64,000 bases of DNA from Fervidibacter canadensis (GTDB lineage: Bacteria; Armatimonadota; Fervidibacteria; Fervidibacterales; Fervidibacteraceae), in contig JBGOEJ010000013.1 in NCBI GenBank assembly GCA_041446545.1, forward strand, positions 1 to 64,000. The letters are read 5' to 3'. This document shows positions 7,928-16,300 of this stretch, in pieces (the first letter of the stretch is position 1; every line of letters begins with the position of its first letter). The notes below the pieces were generated by a model. The model saw only the letters and a list, made by a program, of their open reading frames with translations. It was not told the DNA's origin and made no database searches. The position numbers were made by a program, and so were the translations under genes.

Positions 7928-8899
7928 ATGAGCGAATGGCAACCCGCTGACTTGTCACAAGTGCGGACGATCTCTATCACCGACCGACCGAGCAAGGTGG
8001 AAACCGATTTACTGGCACGCCCGTTGCGCAAAGGCGCTTCCTTTGCCGAGTTTTGGCAATCGCTGCCGTCCATCCTTGCCGCCAAAGAATTGCGGGAGTT
8101 AGTGGAGGGGGTGGTCGCTGCCCGCCGCAACGGTCGTCCTGTCCTTGTCCTCTTCGGTGCTCATGTCATCAAAGTCGGGCTTTCGCCCATCGTCATCCAA
8201 CTCGTTCAGGAAGGTGTTTTGACGGCGTTGGCTGTCAACGGGGCAACGGCTTACCACGATGTGGAGTTAGCCCTCTTCGGGCACACCAGCGAAGATGTCA
8301 CGACGGGGATGCAACATGGCGTCTTCGGGATGGCGAAAGAACCTTGCGATTTCATCAATGCCGCTGCCTCGCATGCCGCAAGACAAGGCATTGGCTTGGG
8401 GCAAGCCATCGGCGAAGCCTTGCTGCAAAGTGGCGGTTCGTTCGTCCAGCATAGTGTCTTGGCGCAATGTGCTGCCATGAAAGTGCCCGTCACCGTCCAT
8501 GTCGCTTTCGGCACCGATGTCAACCACATGCACCCGTCCTTTGACCCTGCTGCGTGGGGCGTGGCGACGCACCATGACTTTCGCTTGCTTTGCCGACTTG
8601 TGCGGGAGTTGACAGATGGCGTCGTGATGCTTTGGGGGTCCGCTGTCGTGTTGCCGACGGTGTTGGAGAAAGCCCTGACGGTTGCCCGCAACCTTTGGGG
8701 CGAACCCCAACGCTTCATCGGTGCCACCTTTGACTTCATCCGTCACTACCGCGCTTGGCGCAACCCGCCCGAAAAAGCGGACGCCTTAGGCGGCAAGGGT
8801 TACTACCTGACAGGACACCATGAGTTGCTCATCCCCCTCTTCGCCCAAGCCGTCTTGGAGCAGTGGGGAGGACGGCAGCGAGGGGCGACTGGCGATTAG
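7928..8899 (+). CDS. conserved-looking protein of unknown function (323 aa)
   Basis: 323 residues, start ATG 7928 with AAGGAGG 8 nt upstream. No signal peptide or membrane segment. Alternating strands and helices (PVLVLFGAHVIKVGLSPIV, TALAVNGATAYHD, and later KVPVTVHVAFGTDVNHMHP, GVVMLWGSAVVLP) suggest a nucleotide-binding alpha/beta fold, and the His/Asp-rich VAFGTDVNHMHP segment could hold an active site. There is a loose resemblance to deoxyhypusine synthase-like Rossmann proteins, but I could not identify the family. Gene context (divergent from a Gfo/Idh/MocA oxidoreductase) hints at carbohydrate metabolism only weakly. Confidence 0.75.
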   Translation: MSEWQPADLSQVRTISITDRPSKVETDLLARPLRKGASFAEFWQSLPSILAAKELRELVEGVVAARRNGRPVLVLFGAHVIKVGLSPIVIQLVQEGVLTALAVNGATAYHDVELALFGHTSEDVTTGMQHGVFGMAKEPCDFINAAASHAARQGIGLGQAIGEALLQSGGSFVQHSVLAQCAAMKVPVTVHVAFGTDVNHMHPSFDPAAWGVATHHDFRLLCRLVRELTDGVVMLWGSAVVLPTVLEKALTVARNLWGEPQRFIGATFDFIRHYRAWRNPPEKADALGGKGYYLTGHHELLIPLFAQAVLEQWGGRQRGATGD

Positions 8900-9004
8900 C
8901 GACTGGTCAAACGGCAGCAAATAGCGACTGGCGAATAGCGAATGGTGGAGGCGAACGGCTGTTCGCCCTCAACAACTAACCGCTATTCGCCAATCGCCGG
9001 TCGC
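8885..9004. repeat. degenerate short tandem and inverted repeats between convergent genes
   Basis: The sequence GCGACTGGCGATTAGCGACT and close variants (ATAGCGACTGGCGAATAGCG) occur at 8885-8945, and the reverse complement (CGCTATTCGCCAATCGCC) is at 8980-8997, overlapping the 3' end of the next gene. Between them a 10-bp imperfect hairpin (GGAGGCGAAC with GTTCGCCCTC) at 8947-8970 could act as a bidirectional terminator. Similar motifs recur at 50610-50684 and around 57228-57388. Confidence 0.6.
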
Positions 9005-9621
9005 TTGCACTTCGCCTTTGGCAGCGGCGCCCCGCACTTGGGGCACTTTTCGGGCGCAGGAGGCAACTTCGTCCCGTCGTAAGGGCAAAAGCGCCAGTTC
9101 TGTGACACTGGACGCTTGCACTGCGGGCATTGCAAACGAATGAAGTTACGGCACTTGGGACAACGAATTTCGCCAACCCTGACCTCGGAAGGGAACACCA
9201 CCAGTAGTTTCTCCATCGCCTCGCCACTTAGCACGGGCGCTCCCGGCAACATCATACCTCCCATCGCGCCGATCCCTGCAAAGGGTGGCATGGCAGGGAT
9301 GGTTGGTGGCACTGGAGGGCGTGGGGCGGGTGAAATCAGGTAAGTGCCGTCCTTGCGCTCCCATTTCAGCCCTGCCACCTCGCACAGAAAAGAGAGCGCC
9401 CTCTCAAAGGGCACATCCACCAACCGCAGTGTCAACCGCTGCTCAGTGGGTGTGCCGGGCATCAGCACGAAATTCTCGCCGACTGCCCGAAAGAGTTGGT
9501 CAAAGGCTTCGGCGACGGGGGCTTCCTTCACCTCAATCGTCACCCGCTTCTCACCTTGCGCCGCCACCATCGCCCCGATCAGGCACAGCGTCATGAACGG
9601 CAGCCAGCACCGGCGCATCAT
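8983..9621 (-). CDS. secreted STN-domain protein with zinc ribbons
   Basis: 212 residues. A signal peptide (about 1-21) is followed by an STN domain (about 26-97: VTIEVKEAPVAEAFDQLFRAVGENF, then LTLRLVDVPFERALSFLCEV), the short fold found at the N-terminus of secretins and TonB receptors. After a Pro/Met-rich linker, the C-terminus has zinc-ribbon pairs (CPKCRNF/CPQCKR and CPYDG/CPKCGAP). Two ATG codons at 9621 and 9618 follow GGAGGTGAGC. It overlaps the anti-sigma gene end by 71 nt. Role unknown; its position makes it a candidate envelope component or target of the sigma factor system. Confidence 0.75.
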   Translation of the reverse strand: MMRRCWLPFMTLCLIGAMVAAQGEKRVTIEVKEAPVAEAFDQLFRAVGENFVLMPGTPTEQRLTLRLVDVPFERALSFLCEVAGLKWERKDGTYLISPAPRPPVPPTIPAMPPFAGIGAMGGMMLPGAPVLSGEAMEKLLVVFPSEVRVGEIRCPKCRNFIRLQCPQCKRPVSQNWRFCPYDGTKLPPAPEKCPKCGAPLPKAKCKRPAIGE

Positions 9622-10486
9622 CGCTCACCTCCGTTTGTGGCTTTTTCGCTTGCCGAATTTCGTGCCATTCCGCCACGACATGGCTCGGTTCGCTTTTATT
9701 CACCGACACCGTCCGAACCACCTGCCCTTGCGCGTCGGTCACTTGAACGAAGATGCGGTAAGGCTCATCGGCAACTTGATGGGCATCCACGCCCTGCCCC
9801 ATTGCTCCCGCACTGTCAAGGGCGAATTCGTCCGTCGGCAAGTCGGCAGCGAAACAGGGATGCAGCGACGGAAGACAAAGCGGGCGCTTGTGTCCGACGC
9901 CCAACGCCATCGCCGCCGCCCCGCTCAATGCCAACGGGTTGTCAAAGCGCCAGTGAGAAAACGAAGGAGACGACGAGCGGTCAAAGTTGTTGGCACCTGC
10001 GAAAGTGACGGGACGAACCCGCAAAGGCGTTGACCGTTGCGATGGTGAAGGCACGACACAAAGGCTCAACCCTAACCCTTGCACGCCCATCCCCTTGCCC
10101 ACCTGACCCCCTGCCTTTTCCCGCCCCTCGTCCCTCGTCCCCCGTCCCGCAACGGCGGCATTTTGTGGCGGCACGAAGGGCATAGCGATGCCCCGAACAC
10201 CCCAACCCAAAAAGAACGCCACACATGCCGTCACGAACAACGAAACGGCAGCGGGCAATCGCCTTCGGTGTGTTCGCAACCGATGCCACAGTCGGTTTGG
10301 CACGGGCGGGATGCCATCGCTTTGGGCGATCGCCCGCAGCACTGCCACGAGCCGTTGCCACCGTTGCGCTTCCGCTCGGCAAAGTTCGCAAACCTCCATG
10401 TGCTGCACCAAACTCAGCCACTGGCTTTCGTCCAATTCGCCCTCCACCCACGCCAACAGTTGTCGTCGCACTTGTCGGCAAGTCAT
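9551..10486 (-). CDS. zf-HC2 anti-sigma factor, membrane-bound
   Basis: 311 residues. The N-terminal anti-sigma zinc domain has the H29-x3-C33-x2-C36 motif (HMEVCELC). A single transmembrane segment lies at about 76-97, placing the C-terminal 200 residues outside. The region just after the membrane helix (GRGTRDEGREK) is encoded by GGGACGA-type repeats (10121-10150) and looks like an expanded linker. The gene starts 20 nt after the ECF sigma gene on the same strand, as expected for a sigma/anti-sigma pair. Start ATG 10486 has GGGAGGCGAA upstream. The stop lies inside the next gene, a 71-nt overlap. Confidence 0.85.
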   Translation of the reverse strand: MTCRQVRRQLLAWVEGELDESQWLSLVQHMEVCELCRAEAQRWQRLVAVLRAIAQSDGIPPVPNRLWHRLRTHRRRLPAAVSLFVTACVAFFLGWGVRGIAMPFVPPQNAAVAGRGTRDEGREKAGGQVGKGMGVQGLGLSLCVVPSPSQRSTPLRVRPVTFAGANNFDRSSSPSFSHWRFDNPLALSGAAAMALGVGHKRPLCLPSLHPCFAADLPTDEFALDSAGAMGQGVDAHQVADEPYRIFVQVTDAQGQVVRTVSVNKSEPSHVVAEWHEIRQAKKPQTEVSDDAPVLAAVHDAVPDRGDGGGAR

Positions 10487-10506
10487 CGCTTTCGCCTCCC
10501 ATGCGC

Positions 10507-11055
10507 TTATGGCAATGCACCCATCTTCGCCAGCAGGATGGCTAATTGCTTTAGCGCCGAAGCGACCCGCATTCGGGCGGTGCTTTCCTTGATGCCCAGC
10601 AACTCGGCGATTTCGGGATAGGACAGTTCGTCCCAAAAGCGCAGCACCAGCGGAAGGCGCAAATGTTCGGGAAGTTGCTGCACCGCTTGTTGCACCCTGC
10701 GCCGCCAATCTTGTTCGCACGCCAACGCTTCAATGTCCCGCAGCGAAAGTCCCTCGCCTTCCTCGCTTTCTGTTTCCAGCGGTTCAACAGGCAAGTTCGC
10801 CTGCTTGCGCCGCCATTGGCGGGCTTGATTGAGGACGATGCGAAAAAGCCAAGTCCCAAAGGATGCCTGCTCCCGAAAGCGGGGCAACGCCTGCCACGCC
10901 TGAGCGAAGGCTTCCACGACCACATCTTCCGCATCAGCGCTGCCGACCAAACTTTCGGCGAGCCGATACGCCTTTGCCCAATAGCGGCGCACCAATGCCT
11001 CAAAAGCCACTTCGTCGCCACCTTTCGCCCGCCGCACCAGTTCCCGTTCGTCCAT
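10507..11055 (-). CDS. RNA polymerase ECF-type sigma factor
   Basis: 182 residues. Region 2 (about 10-80) has the core-binding segment YRLAESLVGSADAEDVVVEAF and the -10 recognition segment SFGTWLFRIVLNQARQWRR. Region 4 (about 120-172) has LPLVLRFWDELSYPEIAELLGIKESTARMR, a helix-turn-helix for the -35 element. Short acidic linker between regions, no region 1 or 3, so this is a group 4 (ECF) sigma factor. It is followed directly by its likely anti-sigma factor. The downstream STN-domain secreted protein is the only visible candidate target in the operon. Confidence 0.95.
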   Translation of the reverse strand: MDERELVRRAKGGDEVAFEALVRRYWAKAYRLAESLVGSADAEDVVVEAFAQAWQALPRFREQASFGTWLFRIVLNQARQWRRKQANLPVEPLETESEEGEGLSLRDIEALACEQDWRRRVQQAVQQLPEHLRLPLVLRFWDELSYPEIAELLGIKESTARMRVASALKQLAILLAKMGALP

Positions 11056-11144
11056 CGCCTCGGCGCCTCCACCCGTTTAGATGCGACCTGCCAGCAAAAC
11101 CGCAATGGCGCTTTGACGGCACAATTAGCGACGGTGAGCGAGCA

Positions 11145-12215
11145 ATGCTGCAAATCACCGACCTGACCGTCCGCGCTGACGGCTTCACTTTGCACGCTGT
11201 CACCTTGACCGTCCCGCAAGGGGCTTGCGGGGTTGTCCTCGGTCCGTCGGGGGCGGGCAAATCTACGCTGTTGGAAGCCATCGCAGGGCTAAGGCAACCT
11301 GACAACGGGCGCATTTGGCTGGATGGGCAAGAGATTACCGACCTGCCGCCCGAACGGCGCAACATCGCCCTCGTCCCTCAAGACTACGCCCTCTTTCCGC
11401 ATTTGACGGCGAAGGGCAACATCCTGCTGGCGCCCCGTTTGCTGCGATTGCCGCTCCCCGAGGTAGCGGAACGCTTCGTCTTCCTTTGCGACTTGCTCAA
11501 CTTGCATCCCTTGCTTGACCGTCGCCCTCACCAACTTTCGGGTGGCGAACGGCAACGGGTGGCGTTGGCGCGGGCGTTGATGTTGCGACCGAAACTCCTT
11601 TTGCTGGACGAACCTTTTGCCGCCCTTGACCCGCAAATGCGTCCGACCGTTCGGCGGACTTTACGGCGCATCTTTCAACAACTTGGCACGACCGTCCTCA
11701 TCGTCACCCACGATGTCTGGGATGCCGCTGCCCTCGGCGATGTCGTCTTCGTCTTGGAAAACGGGCGCATCGTCCAAAAGGGCACTTGGCGCGATATCGT
11801 GGCGTTTCCCAAAAGCGCCTTCGTGGCGGAATTCATCGGCATCAATCGCCTCGTGGGCGTCGTGGAGCGAAAGGGGCAACGATGTTTTTTGCGCATCGGC
11901 GAGCAGCGCTTGCCCGTCTCGGCAGATTTGCCCGATGGCGCCGCCGTTTGTTGGCAATTTTTCCCGTCACAAGTGCGTTTCGCCGATGCACCCGATGCCC
12001 TTCGGGGCGTCGTGGATGAAGTGATGGAGTTAGGCGACCGAACTTTGCTTGTCGTGGAATTAGCCGAAGGTGTCTTGGTGCGATTGGAAGCGCCGTCGCT
12101 TTCGCCTTACAGTGTCGGCGATGTCGTCTCCTTCGCCATCACTGCTCCGCTCACTCCAACGGAAACCGCTCCCACGCTCCCCGCAAGACCCGACGCAACA
12201 GCAGGAACGCCGTGA
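11145..12215 (+). CDS. ABC transporter ATP-binding protein (CUT/Mo/Fe-type with TOBE-like C-terminus)
   Basis: 356 residues. Complete ATPase core: Walker A GPSGAGKST (33-41), Q-loop LVPQDYALFPHLT (77-89), signature LSGGERQRVALARAL (131-145), Walker B LLLLDEPFAALD (151-162) and switch His189. The remaining 120 residues form a beta-rich TOBE-like domain as in ModC, PotA, CysA or FbpC importers. No permease or binding protein is adjacent, so the substrate cannot be assigned; the PQDYALFPH form of the Q-loop occurs in molybdate and iron importers. Its 3' end overlaps an antisense membrane-protein gene by 65 nt. Confidence 0.9.
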   Translation: MLQITDLTVRADGFTLHAVTLTVPQGACGVVLGPSGAGKSTLLEAIAGLRQPDNGRIWLDGQEITDLPPERRNIALVPQDYALFPHLTAKGNILLAPRLLRLPLPEVAERFVFLCDLLNLHPLLDRRPHQLSGGERQRVALARALMLRPKLLLLDEPFAALDPQMRPTVRRTLRRIFQQLGTTVLIVTHDVWDAAALGDVVFVLENGRIVQKGTWRDIVAFPKSAFVAEFIGINRLVGVVERKGQRCFLRIGEQRLPVSADLPDGAAVCWQFFPSQVRFADAPDALRGVVDEVMELGDRTLLVVELAEGVLVRLEAPSLSPYSVGDVVSFAITAPLTPTETAPTLPARPDATAGTP

Positions 12216-12441
12216 CGCCAAGCGCCATGCTGACAAGCGTTGACCAACTTTTCGCCCGCCATCCCGTCACCGCCGTCGCCACACTTCCGACGAACGCCGC
12301 CGCTAAAACCCAGACAGCGCCGATGATTTGCGTTGCCTGCCTTGCGTTTGCCCCACCCGCCACCAATCTCAGCCCCATCAACCCCGAAATCAACGCCACC
12401 ATCATCGCCGCGACAAAAAATTCCGCCAGCATCTGAGGCAT
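12151..12441 (-). CDS. small three-helix membrane protein
   Basis: 96 residues with three hydrophobic segments (about 5-27, 38-60 and 69-82) and basic cytoplasmic loops. Its ATG is 3 nt after the stop of the large glycosidase gene (TGA-GAG-ATG), so the two are probably translationally coupled. The last 65 nt overlap the 3' end of the convergent ABC ATPase gene on the other strand. I do not recognise a family. An alternative, longer frame on the same strand (12107-12499) is out of phase and lacks this membrane-protein character. Confidence 0.6.
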   Translation of the reverse strand: MPQMLAEFFVAAMMVALISGLMGLRLVAGGANARQATQIIGAVWVLAAAFVGSVATAVTGWRAKSWSTLVSMALGVTAFLLLRRVLRGAWERFPLE

Positions 12442-12444
12442 CTC

Positions 12445-15400
12445 TCACTGCCCTCGCAACACCCATTGCCATCCTTCGCCAAAGGGCGAATTGCGCCAAT
12501 AAAGGCGAAGGGTGACAGCAACAGGTTTGTCGGTTTTCGGCAACGGCACGGCGATTTTGTCCAACACGACATCCGTGAACGGTTCAACTCGGCGAGGGAT
12601 GGGAACTTCAACGGTTTCACCTCCTTCAACGCTGATGCGAAGGACAATGCCTCGTTCCTTGACTTGACAATAGTTTGGTGGCAGCCAAGCCGCTTCCCCC
12701 GTGTTGCCCAACTCAACCCGCAAAAAGAGGCGGTCAGTTCTGGGCAGATGGACAGTGGGCAGTTGGGCAGAAAGGATGGCGGGAGCGATTTCCTGCCAGT
12801 TCTGACCGTCAATGGAAACCCAGACGGCATTGATTTCGCCGTTGAGGAACTTCGGTGGTTTGCCCGGCGACCAATGGGTGTTGCCGACGGCAACCTCGGG
12901 ACAATCGTCCGAAGTTTTGCCCGTCCCATCGGTGACCAAAACGACTCGCTTGCCTTCTCGCACCAACTTCGCAACTTCGTCACCATGCCTAAGCCAAAGC
13001 GCCATCGGACCACGAGCGTTTTCGTCACGGTCAATGCGGATGGGGATCAGGGACTGGGGACTTGGGACTGGCTTTAGCGATAATCGTGTCAAGATGGCGC
13101 TCCAGCGCCTGGCAACTTCGGCGGCAGGACGCAATGTCCCGTCTGGGTTGACAATCCCAAAGTCGCTCCGCTCGTCCACGCGATAGCCACCTGGAAACCA
13201 CCAAGCCATTGCTCCGTCGGCATCGCTGATTTCAATGAGCCGATATATGGCGTCGTAAAGTTGAGCCTGCGCTTGCAGCCGCTCAGTGTCGTCATACCAA
13301 TCCAGTGAAAACTCGCCATGCCGCAAAGTTAACCCAAACTCTGCCCAGAAAACGGGTTTGCCTTTGCCCGCCCATCTCGCATAAGCCGTGATGAAAGTAG
13401 CGCGGGCGAATTGTGTTCCGTCGGCTTTCCCAAGCCAGCCCAAGTTCCAACCTTCGGGTGAAAGGAAGTCCAAATGCTTTGCACCAGCCGTATGGTCAAA
13501 GGGAAAAGCGCCTTCAGCGCCGAAGGGACCGCCACCGAAGCCCGTGCGAGCGCCGATGAGGTGGTTAGGGTCAAGTTGGCGGATGAGCCTGCAAACTTGC
13601 CGATACTTGCGACTGATGAAATCGTCAAGGAAGCGCCGATATGCCGCCGCCATCACCCGCCATTCGCCGTCGTTGAGCAAATGCTCGTCTTTGGGAACGG
13701 TCGGGTTGCCATTTTCGTCGCGGGGCAACTGGAAGTTCCAATCGCGCTCGGCATTTTCAACGCTGCCGTATTGCTCAATGAGCCATTCCCGCCATTCCGC
13801 ATCGTGCCTTCGCCGCTCGTCGTAATTGCCCCATCGTGGTTCCCAAGCGATGTCGTAAGCGAACATCGCAGGTTGGTTCGCCAAGTCTGCAGCCTCAATC
13901 AGTTGCCGAACCAAATCGGGTTGAAAATGAAGTGGGTGAGCACTGGCGATGAACAAGTTGACTTTGATGCCGTGTTCGTGACATCGGCGCAAAAAGTCCC
14001 GCAACGGCATCGCTTGGCGCAAGTCGGTGTATTGGATGCTGACGCAATTCATGCCCATTTTGCGCAGGATTTGCAAGTCTTGCTCAACAAGTTCTGGGTC
14101 GTAATTGGTCGGGTCAAGCCAGTGACGGTAGTAGTCGGTCGGCTCTTTTCCTGCCACATATCTCAGCCAGAAGTTGACCCCGAAAGCGAACCAACGGCGC
14201 TCTTCGGGGACGGGGGACGCGGGACGAGGGACGCGGATGACAAAGTGCCCGTCCTTGACGATGATTTTGTCCGCTTCCGTCACTTTAGGGCGCTCAGCGA
14301 CGACGAATTCGTGCCTCAGTTCGTCAATCACTTGACCGTCCAGAAGAAGTTGAGCGACGAAGGTGAACTTGCCTGCGGGCAGTTGAGGCAATTCGCCCAC
14401 AACAGTCACCGAACTTCGTTCGCCCACCTTCACCTTTTCCGACCACTCGTGAACAACTTTCCCGTTTCGGACGACCGCAAAGCGGACGCTCCCTTCCTTC
14501 GCTTCAGCGTCATTGACGATGACTGCGCCAAGTTTCGTTTGCTCGCCGACATAAGCCGTGAACCTGTCCGTTCCCGCCTCAAGCATCCAAACGCCGTTGC
14601 GCCATTGAGTGACTGCCTGTTGCAAAGCGTTTTGAACTAACCGCCAGTTTTGCAGCCAGAAAGTTTCATCGGCAGAACCGAAGACGAGCCAAGATGCGTT
14701 AGGGTAGGGAAGAAGTGAGGAGCGAACGAGCCAAGCGAGTGCCCCCCGTTCAACTCCTTCGTCATCGGCAATAACTGTCAAGGGCATCCATCGCATCGTT
14801 CGTTCCCCGTTCGTGAACCCCAAGCCTCGCCATCGCGGGATAGGAGCAACGGCATCTTTGGGAGGGCGAATTTCCTGACGAACCACTGCCGAACTTTCTG
14901 GCTCGGCAGGAACCTCGCTCTCCCTTTTAACCTCGTCCCGCGCCCTGCGTCCCTCGTCCCGCCTCAATGGGTAGAGTTTGTAAGCAGGTGACAACGCTTC
15001 CAAAACGGGTGGCGCAAAGTCAATGACGACATCGCCGAACGGGTCGGGGGCGGTTCCGATGCCAGCGACCCAAATCGTGTGGTTGCCCTGCGGCATCGGC
15101 GCTTCCATGCCCAAAACGAGCATACGGGCATTTTGCGGATTGAACCTGTCACCAGCGAAACCTCGCTTACCTCTCGTTGGGCTATCGGCACGGAAAACAA
15201 AGTCCTTCGGCGCTAAAACGATGAGCCGCCACTCAGTTGTCAACGGCACATGGGTGAACCAACGAGTGCCATCCGCTTCGCGCCACTCAACGAGCAACGA
15301 TTTTGTTTGCGGTGCACCTTTCGCCCAAAAGCAGGTGAGCGTGTGACCTTGCGGGAAAGGCGATTGGTCAAAGGTGCGAGTGAAGATTGACCAGCCTTTG

Positions 15401-15978
15401 AGGTCAAAGTCCATGCGCAAAGCGTGTCTCGCAACCCGCAAATCGCGAATGGGCTTAAGGCTCAGTCGGTCTGGAACATCGGGATGGCTGGCATGATGTT
15501 GCCACCGCCTCGGTTCGTTTTCGTCCAACCGCTCAAACAAAAACTTTTGCGGCTCAATTCGCTTTCGCAACTCCTCAATTTCCTGCCTTGAAACCCACTC
15601 TCGTCCCGCCTTGAACATTGGTTCGGCAAACATCGGTGCACCGAAGGTGATAAGTTTTCCGCCTTGGCGCAGAAAGTCCAAAAGGGGCTCTTTCGCTTCG
15701 GCTGGCAAGCGCTTGGCATTGGGCAAGACGACGATGCCAGATTTTGTCTGCTGCCACCAGTTTGGGTCAACGATTTCGTTGAAGGTCACCAACTCCGCTT
15801 GAACACCTTGCTTTCGCAACTCAACTGCCAACTGGGTTGCCAACTTGGTGTTACCCATCGCCCCATCCCGAACCACAACGGCTTGCTTCAATGTCCTCAC
15901 CGCAACCGCCTCGCTTTCGCAGGTGAAAGCCAAACCGATAGCGACCAACATTGACAAGGCGACACTTTTTTGCCTCAC
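12445..15978 (-). CDS. large secreted multidomain glycoside hydrolase, clan GH-A-like
   Basis: 1177 residues from GTG 15978, which has AGGAGG 7 nt upstream and begins a signal peptide (VRQKSVALSMLVAIGLAFTC). Residues about 30-130 form an alpha/beta domain like a ThuA/GATase fold. About 170-560 hold beta-sandwich-like segments, and from about 595 a TIM-barrel hydrolase follows (FAFGVNFWLRYV). Candidate acid/base E713 is in AWEPRWG and candidate nucleophile E880 in FWAEFG, as in clan GH-A (GH5/GH42-type) enzymes. A C-terminal beta domain ends the protein. Three short GGGAC-type repeats lie in frame in linkers. Substrate unknown, probably a polysaccharide or glycoside. Confidence 0.8.
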   Translation of the reverse strand: MRQKSVALSMLVAIGLAFTCESEAVAVRTLKQAVVVRDGAMGNTKLATQLAVELRKQGVQAELVTFNEIVDPNWWQQTKSGIVVLPNAKRLPAEAKEPLLDFLRQGGKLITFGAPMFAEPMFKAGREWVSRQEIEELRKRIEPQKFLFERLDENEPRRWQHHASHPDVPDRLSLKPIRDLRVARHALRMDFDLKGWSIFTRTFDQSPFPQGHTLTCFWAKGAPQTKSLLVEWREADGTRWFTHVPLTTEWRLIVLAPKDFVFRADSPTRGKRGFAGDRFNPQNARMLVLGMEAPMPQGNHTIWVAGIGTAPDPFGDVVIDFAPPVLEALSPAYKLYPLRRDEGRRARDEVKRESEVPAEPESSAVVRQEIRPPKDAVAPIPRWRGLGFTNGERTMRWMPLTVIADDEGVERGALAWLVRSSLLPYPNASWLVFGSADETFWLQNWRLVQNALQQAVTQWRNGVWMLEAGTDRFTAYVGEQTKLGAVIVNDAEAKEGSVRFAVVRNGKVVHEWSEKVKVGERSSVTVVGELPQLPAGKFTFVAQLLLDGQVIDELRHEFVVAERPKVTEADKIIVKDGHFVIRVPRPASPVPEERRWFAFGVNFWLRYVAGKEPTDYYRHWLDPTNYDPELVEQDLQILRKMGMNCVSIQYTDLRQAMPLRDFLRRCHEHGIKVNLFIASAHPLHFQPDLVRQLIEAADLANQPAMFAYDIAWEPRWGNYDERRRHDAEWREWLIEQYGSVENAERDWNFQLPRDENGNPTVPKDEHLLNDGEWRVMAAAYRRFLDDFISRKYRQVCRLIRQLDPNHLIGARTGFGGGPFGAEGAFPFDHTAGAKHLDFLSPEGWNLGWLGKADGTQFARATFITAYARWAGKGKPVFWAEFGLTLRHGEFSLDWYDDTERLQAQAQLYDAIYRLIEISDADGAMAWWFPGGYRVDERSDFGIVNPDGTLRPAAEVARRWSAILTRLSLKPVPSPQSLIPIRIDRDENARGPMALWLRHGDEVAKLVREGKRVVLVTDGTGKTSDDCPEVAVGNTHWSPGKPPKFLNGEINAVWVSIDGQNWQEIAPAILSAQLPTVHLPRTDRLFLRVELGNTGEAAWLPPNYCQVKERGIVLRISVEGGETVEVPIPRRVEPFTDVVLDKIAVPLPKTDKPVAVTLRLYWRNSPFGEGWQWVLRGQ

Positions 15979-16041
15979 CCATCTCACCTCCTGCCGATTG
16001 CCGATGCCTCTTGGAAAACCCCTCACTTTATGCGGGTAGTT

Positions 16042-16263
16042 TCATGATTGGCGGCTGATGAGGCGACCGAGTTTGCTTAGCAAGTTGCCGATGAACGAGG
16101 GAGTTTTGACAAGGGGGATTTCGTAGCCACAATTGGGGCATTTGATTAGGACTCCACAACCGCCCTTGAGGGGGCAGCGTTGACACACCGTTTCCCGCGC
16201 CTCACTGAGGCGAAACTGAAACCCGCACATCGGGCAGAGCACTTGTTCGTCGCTGTTCGCCAT
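16042..16263 (-). CDS. small zinc-ribbon protein of the feo cluster
   Basis: 73 residues with two CxxC-containing ribbons (CPMCGFQF with CQRCPLKGGCG, then CPNCGYEIP). The Cys count and the C-x2-C-x4-C cluster (CQRCPLKGGC) resemble the short Fe-S or zinc proteins (FeoC or FeoB-associated Cys-rich protein) that follow feoB in other bacteria, but this is an inference. Start ATG 16263 has GAGAGGAGC upstream. It lies 37 nt after the FeoB membrane-domain gene on the same strand and is probably cotranscribed. Confidence 0.7.
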   Translation of the reverse strand: MANSDEQVLCPMCGFQFRLSEARETVCQRCPLKGGCGVLIKCPNCGYEIPLVKTPSFIGNLLSKLGRLISRQS

Positions 16264-16300
16264 GCTTGCTCCTCTCGCTGGAAAGATAGCGCACAGTCCA

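Noticed and set aside
12328..13077. Long open plus-strand frame opposite the glycosidase gene
   Set aside because: It is antisense to a gene with recognised domains, has low-complexity Arg/His-rich composition and no ribosome site.
13474..14640. 388-codon plus-strand frame inside the glycosidase gene
   Set aside because: Mirror of the coding frame, no start signal and no recognised domain.
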